The position numbers were made by a program, and so were the translations under genes. DNA of 64,000 nucleotides from Aquarana catesbeiana. Taxonomy: Eukaryota; Chordata; Amphibia; Anura; Ranidae. Under the pieces are notes generated by a model. It worked only from the letters and a program-made list of their open reading frames with translations, searched no databases and was not told the DNA's origin. Shown here piece by piece: positions 31,055-42,441 of the stretch. The stretch is from the NCBI RefSeq assembly GCF_042186555.1, contig NC_133329.1:75780557-75844556 (forward strand), in the 5' to 3' direction. Each line of letters begins with the position of its first letter. The stretch's first letter is position 1.

Positions 31055-32494
31055 ACCGTGTTTCCCCGAAAATAAGACCTATCCCGAAAATAAGCCCTAC
31101 TGTAAATTTTCAGGGAGTGCTGCAATATAAGCCCTACCCCGAAAATAAGCCCTAGTTTGGAAGGGTTGTGAAGTCCTAAAATGCACTGTATTATAGTGTT
31201 GTGTGGCCTAGACTGTGTACGTTTCTGTGGTCTGTTTGTGGTGAATACCTTTGTTGTGGCGCCACTTGGCGCTCAGCTGATCCGCCGCTGCTCTCCTCCT
31301 TCTGCCAGCTGTCAAATTTTTTTCTAACACCCTAGAGAATAAAATGGCGGTCGTATTTGCGCAGAGGTCGTATTTTTTTTGGAAACAACACACTTTTTTG
31401 AATGAATAAAATAAGACAACAGTGAAGGTAGCCCAATTTTTTTTAATATTGTGAAAGATAATGTTATGCGGAGTAAATTGATACCCAACATGTCACGCTT
31501 CAAAATTGCGCCCGCTCGTGGAATGGCGACAAACTTTTAACCTTAAAAATCTCCATAGGCGACGTTTAAAAAATGCTACAGGTTGCATGTTTTGAGATAC
31601 AGAGGAGGTCTAGGGCTAGAATTATTGCTCTCGCTTTACCGATCGCGGCGATACCTCACATGTGTGGTTTGAACACCGTTTTCATATGCGGGCGCTACTC
31701 ATGTATGCGTTCGCTTCTGCACGCGAGCTCAGCGGGACGGGGCACGTTTAAAAAATGTTTTTTTCTTATCTATTTTACCTTTTATTTTTACACTGTTTTT
31801 TTTTTTGTTTTTTTTTAAATTGTGTCACTTTTATTCCTATTACAAGGAATGTAAACATCCCTTGTAATAGAAAAAAAGCATGACAGGACCTCTTAAATAT
31901 GAGATCTGGGGTCAAAAAGATCTCAGATCTTATATTTACACTAAAATGCAATAAAAAAAAAAAATTGTTATTTAAAAAAAGAATACAAAAAAAATGGCCC
32001 TTTAAGGGCTATGGGTGAAGTGACGTTTGGACGTCGCTTCCGCCCTGCAATGTCATGGAGATGGGTGGGGGCCATCTTCCCCTCACTTGTCTCCATGCCA
32101 AGGAAGGCACAACATCCGATCGCCTCCGCCACTGCCGACGGCTCCGGAGCGTGGCGGGAGGGGGGCCTCTCCCGCCACCGATAAAAATTATGTTGCGGCG
32201 AATCTGCCGCAGAGACCACTTTTACCTTGAAGTGGACCGCCGACCAAAAAAGAGGATACCAGCGGTTATGCTATAACAACGATATCCTCTTTCAAAGTCA
32301 GGACGTATATCAGCGTGCGGCGGTCCGGAAGTGGTTAACTCAGTTCTACTTGCCACTGGGGATTCCTGACAGGCAGGGAGGGAGATGGGGAGAGAAGACA
32401 GCACATGGAAAGCCCTACCCTGAAAATAAGCCCTACTGGGTCTTTTTTGCCAAGATTAATATAAGAGCCGGGCTTATTTTCGGAGAAACACGGT
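31055..32494. mobile_element. Inverted-repeat element with ACCGTGTTTCCCCGAAAATAAG ends, carrying a nested repeat
   Basis: The left end ACCGTGTTTCCCCGAAAA is mirrored at the right end (TTTTCGGAGAAACACGGT at 32,477-32,494), and the phrase AAAATAAGCCCTA occurs at both ends. Inserted in it (about 31,400-32,339) is the repeat that ends CCGGAAGTGGTTAA, which is the family beginning TTTAACCACTT elsewhere in the window. No transposase. Confidence 0.75.
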
Positions 32495-32835
32495 ACCTTT
32501 GAACTACAGACTCAGATTCCATTTCTGAACGAAAGGGGCCTAGATGAAATCTACAAAATGGGTGTCAGCCTATAGTTTTGGGTGGGAATATGATAGTTAA
32601 ATCTTTAGCTTTTCAACCAACTATGTATTTCTCTAATAGGTAACCTCAATTTCGTAGCTAATTTACAATGCCAACCTACATGTATTAAAACCTAATGTAC
32701 TCACTGTAACAAGTTCAGCAATTTCATTTTTAAATGTTCTCACATATGTGTTAAAATAAAGCTTTGATATCTGATGAAGTCTCTGTTCCTGGTGATTGGG
32801 AAGGTCCAGACGTCCAGCCAGTACAATATACTTTA

Positions 32836-34178
32836 CACTATATTGCCAAAAGTATTGTGACGCCTGCCTTTACACTCACATGAACTTTAATGGCATCCCA
32901 GTCTTAAGGCCCGTACACACCATACAAAAATCAGGTGGAAACATTCGTACGACGAGCTGTCTGCCGATTTTCGGATCGTTAGTACGGTGCTTTCGACAGC
33001 CGATTTCGCTTTTTTCGTCAGACGAAATCTGGACGTGCCGACTATAACATTTTTGTCGGATGTGAACACAACATCCGGTTTTCGTTTCATTAGTACGGTT
33101 TTTGTACGAAAAAAATCGTAAGAGCAAGACTACGCATGCGCAGAAACGAAAGAATACATACAAAACTATTCAACACATTGCGTCCCTTCTCACGTTGTAT
33201 TCTGTCATACGAAAATGTTCGTATTGCGAGTAACCTCTTCGCTTTCGACATGAGACTAGCATGCCACAAGAAAAACGGACGTTCGGTCGTCCGAAAATCT
33301 AAGCGTGTGTACGAGGCTTAAGTCCGTAGCGTTCAATATTGAGTTGGCCCACCCTTTGCAGCAACAGCTTAAACTCTCCTAGGAAGGCTGTCCACAAGGT
33401 TTAGGAGTGTGTCTATGGGAATGTTTGACCATTCTTCCAGAAGCGCATTTGTGAGGTCAGGCACTGATGTTGGACGAGAAGGCCTGGCTCGCAGTCTCAG
33501 CTCTAATTCATCCCAAAGGTGTTCTATTGGGGGTTATGGTCAGGACTCTGTGCGGGCCAGTCAAGTTCCTCCACCCCAAACTCACTCATCCATGTCTTTA
33601 TGGACCTTGCTTTGTGCACTGGTCCAAATCATTTGGTGGAGGGAGGATTATGATGTGGGGTTGTTTTTCAGGGGTTGGGTTTGGCCCCTTAGTTCCAGTG
33701 ATGGGAACGCTTAAGGCGTCAGCATACCAAGACATTTTGGACAATTTCATGCTCCCAACTTTATGGGAACCTTTTGGGGAAAGCCCCTTCCTGCTCCAAC
33801 ATGACTGCACACCAGTGCACAAAGCAAGGTCCATAAAGACATGGATGAGCAAGTTTGGTGTGGAGGAACTTGACTGGCCTGCAGAGTCCTGACCTCAACC
33901 CGATAGAACACCTTTTTGATGAATTAGTGTGGAGACTGCAAGCCAGGCCTCATCCACATCAGTACTTGACCTCACAAATTTGCTTCTGGAAGAATGGTTA
34001 AACATTCCAATAGACACACTCCTAAACCTTGTGGACAGCCTTCCCAGAAGAGTTGAAGCTGTTATAGCTACAAAGGGTGGGCCAAATCAGTATTGAACCC
34101 TACAGACTAAGACTGGGATGCCATTAAAGTTCATGTGTGTGTAAAGGCAGGTGTCCCAATACTTTTGATAATATAGTG
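32836..34178 (+). mobile_element. Foldback Tc1-derived element, carrying a TTAA-flanked MITE
   Basis: Starts CACTATATTGCCAAAAGTAT after TA and ends ATACTTTTGATAATATAGTG before TA. The left arm (to 32,903, then 33,322-33,605) is the reverse complement of the right arm (about 33,815-34,178), so both arms carry the 3' end of a Tc1 transposase gene. The centre holds part of the DDE domain, with LQHDCTPVH at about 33,800 and a broken plus frame. Left-arm continuity is broken at TTAA by the MITE at 32,908-33,317. Confidence 0.85.
32908..33317. mobile_element. 410-bp piggyBac-type MITE (TTAA flanks)
   Basis: Flanked by TTAA at 32,904-32,907 and 33,318-33,321. Ends GGCCCGTACACACC and GTGTGTACGAGGC are inverted repeats. 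TTAA duplication is the mark of piggyBac-type transposition. It interrupts the left arm of the Tc1 foldback element. Confidence 0.8.
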
Positions 34179-34919
34179 TATATTACGAGCTGCTGCTGCC
34201 ACTGTGAAAATTAGAAAATGACACAGGGAGGGTCATTCACTAAGAAGAAGGCGCTGCACCTGTTCATACATTAATTGGTGCGCCGGAGAAGTCATTAATC
34301 GAACGCACATTGAAGCGCAAATAACGATAATAAATATATGTTAACTGCAACTGGTGCCAGGGTAACTGCAGTTTTCTCATTGATAATAGCAAACGCCCAA
34401 TACAATTGGTTAATTTCTTGTAATTGGATGGGTCTTGTTAGGCAGTTAGTAGGTGTTCTCAGTTAATTAACCCTTTTGATGCTAATCTCATTCCTATTAC
34501 TTCTAATATATCTTTGAAGTGTGTTTTTTTAATTTTTTTACCCAAATCTTTGAATACATAACAAAGAACAGAGAGGAGTTTCTAAACCGAATAAATTAAT
34601 ATTTTCCGATCTTGATCTTTAAAGGTGACCATACACCACAATCAGTTAGATCTTAAATAAATTAGATTTAGTGCAAGAGCCTGTTTGATTTCCTATAATT
34701 TGAATTAATTGTTCAAGTGCGTCTTCCTATTACCTATTTTGCCGAAATATCGAGTTGTACAGAGATTGGCCAATCAGATTGCATAGTGCATGACCATCTT
34801 AAGTGCCAAATTTGTTATGTAGATGTGCCATGACCCACTTGTAATTTCCTATTGATATTACTTGGGCATTATACAAGGCACATGAGAACACACCTTTTTT
34901 CAAGACATGATAAAGTGAT
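34179..34919. other. Unassigned non-coding sequence
   Basis: Starts with a block GGGTCATTCACTAAGAAG that may be a MITE end. No open frame or paired end found. Confidence 0.35.
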
Positions 34920-35068
34920 CAGGAATCTTCAAACTACGGCTCTCCAGCTGTTGTGGAACTACACGTCCCATGAGGCATTGTAAAACTCTGACATTCACAG
35001 ATATGACTAGGCATGATGGGAATTGTAGTTCCTGAACAACTTGGAGGGCCGTAGTTTGAAGACCCCTG
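34920..35068. mobile_element. 149-bp hAT-type MITE
   Basis: CAGGAATCTTCAAACTACGG at left and CGTAGTTTGAAGACCCCTG at right are near inverses, with the same inner CTCCAGCTGTTG theme as the MITE at 4,925. No convincing 8-bp duplication. Confidence 0.75.
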
Positions 35069-37040
35069 TGCTAGACCATTATTATGCCTCCAGAATTGGG
35101 AGTGTGGCATCTACCCAATTTCTCTCTGCTGGTGGACACAAGAACCTACATCTATAGATATATCTATATGCACACACACTGAAGCAGGAAGCAATATACA
35201 TTGAATGGTAAGGTGTAGAAATGGCGCTATTCTCCTCTTAATAAAGTGCCTAATAATTTAACTGTACCTTTGGCTTAACACTAATCCTATGCAGAGATAT
35301 TAAGATGTCAAAATATAAGATAAAAATAAGGATGTGGTGAAGCTGTAAAACCCGGTGTTATACCCTCTGACTTATAGGGTCAGGCCCTAGGCCAGAAAGA
35401 TTTATGTAGTGGTGTTGCTCTCCTTGGAAAAAGTGATAAACTCGGATTTCAAACCAGCTTTAAAATCAGAAGATTTGGTGTAAGGTGTGTTGCACCCCCT
35501 GCCTGTGACAAAGCTAGTAGATGTGTGCAAATGGTGCAATTTAATGTTCCTAGTAATATAAAGTTGTGCGATAAACCAAAAAATAAAAATGTACGCCAAA
35601 AATCACAAATAGAATAGGTGTGTTACACCCTCTGGTGGGTGTCAAAGTGATGAATTGCAGCCATACAATAATCATGCAGTGAATGAAACAAAAAATGATA
35701 ATAAACTAGAAGTGTTACACCCTCTGGGAATAGAGGATGTTTAAAGGAAACACTTTTTGCAAGCAAAGTAATGTGTGTTTGATCCTCTGTATCAGAATTC
35801 AAACCATAAACATATAACCACAGATGTAAATAGTGAATATTCCATAATAAACAGTTAGATATTGAATATAAAATATTGAATATAAAAAATAAAAAACAAA
35901 AAATGTGGAAAAATAGTCCAACTGTTTTAAAAGTGACTTTGTGCTTCAAACTGTGTTCAGTGACTGTTCAGGTTTAGTGCTGATTATTTTCTCTCAGGTG
36001 ACAATAGTGCCAAGTGACTTTTCGGTGCTGGTAATATATTGCACTCACCAGATAGCACTCACCAGATCGCATTACCCTCCAGGGGTATTAGACATTCAGT
36101 GCCGGTTCACACTGATGCAAGTTTTCAATGACCGTCGTTTACATACATGTGTTGCGATTCCCCTACGAATGCGATGCGATAAAAAAAAGGGTCTTGTGCG
36201 AGTTTACTGCGTTGCGAATTTAGCCTCCATAGACATCAATGTAAATCGTTCTGGAATCGCATTGTTGGTTCAGATATTTTCGAATTCCACCACACTACTC
36301 TCCACAAAAACCAGGAAGTACACAGGAAGTTAACACCTTTTTTTTTTTTTTCCATTATGATTCCATTGGCTAGAACATTAATCGCAGCTATGACCAACTC
36401 CTGAAATTCGCCTTAAAATCGCAGTAAATTCGCACCTCACACAGGACAAAAAAAGGGAACAAATTCAACCGGCACTCACAGTTTTAGCCACTGTGTAGCT
36501 CTCTGTGTTAAACCAGCAAAGGAGTATTGCTGTCTTTCACTGTGCTGATAGAGGTGCAGACATCAGAGTGACAGTCCTCAGACTGAATATACATTGGCCC
36601 AGAAGTGAATCTATACACAGGAAGTAGGTGTGCGTTTTGAGGCCAAATAATTTAGACATACACACATGACCCATACAAACACCACCCCATGTAAAAAAAA
36701 AAAAGGATAATTTCTTCCTCAGAGAACAGTGAGCAGGGCATGGTGGTGGGAAGAAATTGGCAGCTGTACAAGGAACTTCCTGTAGGGGCGTGATGTCATT
36801 CCTGTGTGCTGTCCACCGCTTCCAGGAAACAGATATGCTCCACGGGGACATGCATCTAAGTACAGGCCCATAACTTTATTGGCGAATAATAGTAAAGCAG
36901 ATGCAGATTTCCAGGACTGGACTAATAAATGTTTTTAGTAAAAGGCAACTGGTGTTTTCTATTAAACAAGGTCTAAATGGGCCATTGACAAGCATCACAG
37001 TTGAACTTAGGAATGTGTCCTTGCAAAGTTAAACTAAATG
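35069..37040. other. Unassigned repeat-like sequence
   Basis: TGTTACACCCTCTG-type phrases recur at 35,357, 35,490, 35,618 and 35,719, suggesting a loosely tandem family. 36,095-36,340 carries a fragment (GGTTCACACTGATGCAAG) of the family also seen at 45,880. No credible gene. Confidence 0.35.
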
Positions 37041-37059
37041 AAATCCTTTCTTATTTTTG

Positions 37060-37447
37060 CTTGGGGATAGAGTGGAGAGGGATTAGAAGTCTTGTCAGTT
37101 TTTGGGGATGTCTGCACCCCTGATAGGGTGAAGATACCTCACAAGTTTTGCCAGTTTCTCCTTCAAATTTATTCACTTCCTGTCACATAGCCAAACAGGA
37201 AGTGAGGGTAAAACCCTACCAATGTCTTTCCTTGGGGACACACAGGTCAATCTAAATAGTTTCCCTATTAGGTAAATTACCTTCTATCACTTTGCTCTGT
37301 ACACCCCAAATTATGTATCTTGGACTTTGGGGTTTATTTACTAAAGGCAAATCCACTTTGCACTACAATTTCACTTGGAAGTGCAGTTGCTGGAGATCCG
37401 AGGGGGACATGCAAGGAAAATAAAAATAGCATTTTTGCTTCTACATG
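37060..37447. repeat. Left arm of a large inverted-repeat element
   Basis: Matches, inverted, 41,875-42,220 (shared blocks CCTGTCACATAGCCAAACAGG, GGTCAATCTAA and GGGGTTTATTTACTAAAGGC). The two arms were adjacent before the 4.4-kb insertion at 37,448-41,874. Confidence 0.7.
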
Positions 37448-40400
37448 CAGTGCTGTATTTCGGCCTAGGCCGACAAGGCCCAGGCCTAGGGCGGCACTTT
37501 GCGGGGGGGTGGCGAAAAGCCCCCCCCGACCTTCCTCGCCGAGTCCCGGCTCCCGCGGCCGTCTCCCGCATACATGCAGCTCCCGGCGGCCGGCTTGCTG
37601 CAGCGGTACTGTAGTATGGTGTATCGGCAGCGACAGTGTGCTTGGTGGGGGGGAGGCAGAGCGGCCGGTGACTGTCTGCATGTAATTGGACTGGCAGAGG
37701 TGGAGCCTAAAGCTCTGTCTACCCTCCTCCGTGCGGCTTTTGCTCACTGCATTGTCTACTGGGGCAGGGTCTGTCTGATGACAGGAGGAGGAGGAGAAAG
37801 AACCACGAGGGGAACCCCCTGGCCAGGACAGCAGGTACAATTGAATAAATGACTCTTGCTTTTGTAATGTGCGTGAGCCAAGCAGCCAATCTGTGCTTAA
37901 TATGGAAATGAATATACAGATCATGCTATTGCAATAAAAGTGATCCATGCTACAAACTCATTAAAAAGTCCACCTTTAGTGAAAGTTCATGTACTGCACA
38001 CCTCCCAACAGTCCCGGATTCTGCGGGACAGCCCCGGATTCGGACTTATGTCCCGCAGTCCCGCTCAGCTGAGCTGTTTCCCGCATTGCCTCCACTGCCA
38101 CTCACTCTTGTAAAGTGCAGGCAGTTTTCAAGGCCAGCTAATAGATTGACCAATTTTCATTTTCGGGGGCCCATCCTTCCATCAGTGGGGCCCCAGGTGG
38201 CAGTAGCAGAGCGGGAACTATTTTTTTTTATGTAGGGGCGGAGGCAGCTAGAGCCGCATTTGGCGACAGTTAGTTTAAAGTTCCGGCCCCCAGCCTATCT
38301 CTCCCTGGCGGAATGATATGGAGGGGATGCCTGTCTGCCTCACTCTCTCAGGAAGTGTTGAGAGCAGAAGGCAGGACTGCAGCCAGCGGTGACTGTAAAG
38401 GAAAGGTACGTGGAGGGTGTATGAACTGTTCAGGGATTATCATCTAGGCAGCAGTGGCTGCGGCAGGGGCACAGAGCAGGGACAAGGGGGAAGCAGAAAT
38501 ATGATGGCAACATGTGAGCTGGGGGTGCCGGGTGGAGCGTTTCTGCCACTACAAGGCTGACAGGAGTAGTGACAGCGGCATCATTACTCCTGTCAGCTTA
38601 GCTCTGGATGAGCAAAATCAAATCAGGAGAACAGGAGAGAGTGCGGAATGTGCTCTCATTCCTCTCCAGCTTCATGATGTCACTGTAGCACCCCTGTATT
38701 GCCACTGTCACATTGGAACTTTACAGTTTTGCTTACCCACCCTCTCCTTCCCCACCACTGACAGCTCCAGCTCTGCTACTCCTCTCCCTGCAATCAGTGA
38801 TTCAAGTCCCCCAGCTCTGATTACTGTTCTCCTCCCCCGATGGCATCTCTGATCCTAATACTCATCTCCTCTTCACTGTTATCAGTCACTCCTATCCCCA
38901 CACAGCAGACCTCCTTTCCCTCTTCACTAAATGCCTGCATTGCACCCTTTCCCTGCCACAAGTTCCTGATAGACTCCTGGGCTCCTCCATTCCCCAGATA
39001 CTTCTCCTGTCTACAGCCCAACTCCCTCCACTTCACACTGTAATCCAGCCTGCACTATCTCCCTCATAGCTGTTTTCATCCTAGGCTTAGGATCCCTGTC
39101 TATGGATTTCATATCCCTGGATCACCCCTCCTAACACCCCCCAGTGCCTGATGTAAAGGGGGACTCTTGATGTCAAGAGAGACTGCTGATGTAATTGTAA
39201 ACTACTGATGTTAAAGGGGGACTACCAATGTTAAAGGGGGACTCTGATGAGAAAGGGGCCCCAAATTTAAGGGCCGTTGCAGATGTAAAGGAGGACTCTT
39301 GCTGTAAAAGGGGACTCTGATGTGAAAGGGTGGCTCTTAATGTAAGGAATCTTCTGATGTAAAGGGGAACTACTGGTGTGAAGGAGGGGACTTTAATGTG
39401 AAGGGGGCATTCTGACATAAAGGGTGACTAATTATACCTCAGTCCGTGACTGTATCTGAGTGTATACATGGTGTATATTTATGTCAGTGGGCCTATCACT
39501 CATAGAGATTTGGGAGTATTTTGTGGTATTTTGTGGGTACAAGGACTGCAGACGACTGTGTACAGTATATAACACTGTAAAGCCGTAATAAACCCAAATT
39601 TAAAAATGTAATATATTGCAGCTTAGTAATCATTAGTGGCTGCATTCGGTTTTTTTTTTTAGGATTTTCACCTGGTGATCTGGTCAGTAACACACCTCCT
39701 GTATTAGTGAGATACAACTCTGGATGAAAGAGCAATGGGGGCACCTTTGAACAGCAGCATTGTCAATCTGGAGGGAGGGGAGTGTTAGATGGACCAGAAG
39801 ATTTAAATACACTAACACTTTATAAGCAATTCCAGCAAACATATTTTTTCTTTCAGGATCTTACATAAATAAAAGCTGATCATTGTAAGCACCCCTGTCA
39901 ATGGTAAATGGTTTGTCTCTACTCTCTAATGGCTACATCTGCAGGACAGCTTGTTCTTTTGAAACACAAAAAAAAACATACTGGCTGGATCACCAGGTGA
40001 AAAAAGAAGAAAGCCTAAAAAAGAAAGAAAAAGAAAACTAATGCAGCCATCACATCTAAGAATTTGTAAGTTGAAATATAATAAATGTTTGCTTGTGGGT
40101 TTAATACCGCTTTTAGACTCTATTTAACCATGTTCCTTTAAGCTACCTCAAAATTCAACGCATTTAAGCCACGCCCATTATTGTCGCGATGCTCTCCGCA
40201 TGTCTTTTCCATCCCTAGGTGTCCCTCATTCTCAAGTTCCAAAGTTGAGAGGTATGTGTACTGCAAAGTTTGCAGTACATGAACTTTCACTGAAGGTGGA
40301 CTGTTTAATGAGTTTGCAGCATGGATCACTTCATTGCAATAGCATGATCTGTATATTCATGAACTTTCACTGAATGTGGTCTGTTTAATTTCAGCATTTG

Positions 40401-40475
40401 AAAAGTGTTCCATGCATGCTGAAATCAATGCCAACTCATTAAAGAGGTTGAGGCTGCACTGATTAGGCGGCACTC

Positions 40476-40765
40476 TAAGGCTAGGTTTCCACTAGTGCGT
40501 CCCCAAAGTCGCGCGATTTTGCCGCGATTTTTTACCGCGATTTTACCGCGACTTTTTACCGCGATTTGAAGCAATGCCTGTATCTATAGACCTCAAGTCG
40601 CATCAAAGTGGGACCAAAGTAGTGCAGGGACTACTTTGAAGTCGCTGCGACTTGAAGTCACACAGATATGAACGGTACTCATTGGAAATCATGGGAAACA
40701 ATTTGTCATGCGACTTTTCAGTCCCAAGTCGCATGAAAAGTCGCACTAGTGGAAACAGAGCCTTA
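40476..40765. mobile_element. 290-bp MITE with TAAGGCTAGGTTTCCACTAG ends
   Basis: The left end and the inverse CTAGTGGAAACAGAGCCTTA at the right match over 24 bp with few differences. The interior repeats TTTTACCGCGA and AAGTCGCA motifs. It sits end to end with the next MITE. Confidence 0.85.
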
Positions 40766-41133
40766 GGCTACTTTCACACTGGGGTGGGCGTTGGCGGTAA
40801 ATGGGCGGTGCTATTCGGCCACTAGTGGGGCGGTTTTAACCCCCGCTAGCGGCCCAAAAAGGGTTGAAACTGCCTGCATACGGCGGTTTGGCGGCACTGC
40901 CCCACTGTTTTTAATGGGCAGGTGCGCTTTAGGAGCGGTGTATACACCGATCCTACAGCGCTGCAAAGATGCGGCTTGCAGGACTTTTTTTTACCGTCCT
41001 GCAAGCGCACCACCCAATGTGAAAGTCCTCGAGCTTTCACACTGGAGAGACAGGAGAGGCTCTTTACAGGCGATATGCAGGCACTATTTTTAGCGCTATA
41101 GCGCCTGTAAAGCGCCAGAGTGTGAAAGCCTTA
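40763..41133. mobile_element. 371-bp MITE with TTAGGCTACTTTCACACTGG ends
   Basis: The right end CCAGAGTGTGAAAGCCTTA is the inverse of the left. It shares internal CCCCGCTAGCGGCC and GCGCTATAGCGCC with the 29,985 copy. Overlaps the preceding MITE by its TTA. Confidence 0.85.
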
Positions 41134-41149
41134 AGCTCCACTGATAAGG

Positions 41150-41660
41150 CAGCACTGATATGCTGCACTGATGGCCACTGATAAGCTGCACTAATGAGGC
41201 TGCATTGATGGGCACTGATGAGGCTGCATTGATGGGCACTGGTGAGGCTGCATTGATGGGCACTGGTGAGGCTGCGTTGATGGGCACTGGTGAGGCTGCA
41301 TTGATGGGCACTGGTGAGGCTGCATTTATGGGCACTGGTGAGGCTGCATTTATGGGCACTTGTGAGTCTGCATTTATGGGCACTGGGGAAGCTGCATTCA
41401 TGGGCACTGGGGAAGCTGCATTCATGGGCACCGGTGAGGCTGCGTTGATGGGTACCAATGAGGTTGCATTGATGGGCACCGGTGAGGCTGCATTGATGGG
41501 CACCGGTGAGGCTGCATTGATGGGCACCGGTGAGGCTGCATTGATGGGCACCGGCCAGGCTGCATTGATGGGCACCGGTAAGCCTACATTGATGGGCACC
41601 AGTGAGGCTGCATTGATGGATACTGATGAGGCTGCATTGAAGGACAGTGAGGAGGCTACA
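41150..41660 (+). repeat. 24-bp minisatellite (about 20 copies)
   Basis: Units such as GAGGCTGCATTGATGGGCAC plus TGGT; because 24 is a multiple of 3, three frames give 8-residue repeat ORFs. These are artefacts. Variants (TTTATG, TTCATG, ACCGG) mark sub-blocks. Confidence 0.92.
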
Positions 41661-41882
41661 CTTGGTACCCACTTTTAATGTGGAGAGAAGAAGAGGTGGA
41701 GATCTAAGACTAAAAGGTGGAGCCTAAAAAGGAAGGTGTGTAGTTTACAGATGACAGGGCGGGTCATAAACGGAAAGGGGTGTGACCTTGACAAGAAGGG
41801 GTGGGTCATATTTAAATTAGGGGTGTGTGAGTTTAGTGAGGCCTAGGGCAGCACGAAACCTAAATACACTACTGTCTACATG

Positions 41883-42240
41883 ATTGGATGATTAAATCAC
41901 CAGTGCTTCCCCTCAGATTTACAGCGAGTACACTTGTAGTGCAAACTGGATTTGCCTTTATTAAACCCCAAAATACCTAATAATTTGGGGTGTACACAAC
42001 AAAGTGATAGAGTGTAATTTGCCTAATGGGGACACTAGTTAGATTGACCTGTGTGTCCCCAATGAAAGACATTGGTAGGGTTTTACCCTACCACCACCTG
42101 TTTGGCTATGTGACAGGAAGTGAAGCCAATTTTCAGAAAAGGGACACAAAGCCCAACCTAAAAAGGCAAGCAGGGGTTCTAACACTCAATTCGTTTCCCT
42201 CAAATGCCCACAATTAGAAAAGGATTGTCTTGAGCTAGAT
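41883..42240. repeat. Right arm of the large inverted-repeat element
   Basis: Inverted partner of 37,060-37,447, directly after the target duplication of the 4.4-kb insertion. Confidence 0.7.
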
Positions 42241-42260
42241 TTTAGCTCAGTTCTCTAAAT

Positions 42261-42441
42261 CAGTGCTTCTCAACCCTGTCCTCAAGTACCCCCAACAGGC
42301 CATGCTTGCAGGTTTTCCTTCATCTTGCACAGGTGCCTTAAATCAGTCAATGGCTTGGTATTTTGGACAGCTATTTTAGCCAAGATAAATTCCCAAAACG
42401 TCCAGTTGGGGGTACTTGAGAACTGAGGCTAAGAACCACTG
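42261..42441. mobile_element. 181-bp hAT-type MITE
   Basis: Starts CAGTGCTTCTCAACCCTGTC and ends with the inverse GGCTAAGAACCACTG; the inner CCTCAAGTACCCCC pairs with GGGGGTACTTGAG. Flanks CTCTAAAT and CGCTAAAA resemble a diverged 8-bp duplication. Confidence 0.85.

Larger units (their letters stand above)
37448..41874. mobile_element. 4.4-kb non-autonomous hAT-type insertion with nested elements
   Basis: Begins CAGTGCTGTATTTCGGCC and ends ATTTAGG-type sequence inverted (AAATACACTACTG). It is flanked by exact 8-bp duplications TCTACATG at 37,440-37,447 and 41,875-41,882. No transposase frame is present; the long ORFs at 37.3-37.9 kb are GC-rich shadows. Inside are an inverted pair (about 37,905-37,997 and 40,268-40,363) around further repeat sequence, two adjacent MITEs (40,476-41,133) and a 24-bp minisatellite. 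It has evidently grown by later insertions. Confidence 0.85.

Noticed and set aside
34920..35068. hAT target duplication for this MITE
   Set aside because: The flanking 8-mers do not match, so the duplication is lost or the ends are shifted.
37334..37948. 204-codon minus ORF and overlapping GC-rich frames
   Set aside because: Spans the junction of the hAT-type insertion, has no recognisable domain, and overlaps open frames on both strands as expected for GC-rich sequence.
41064..41678. MGTGEAAL-type repeat ORFs
   Set aside because: Products of the 24-bp minisatellite; the 8-residue period is simply 24/3.
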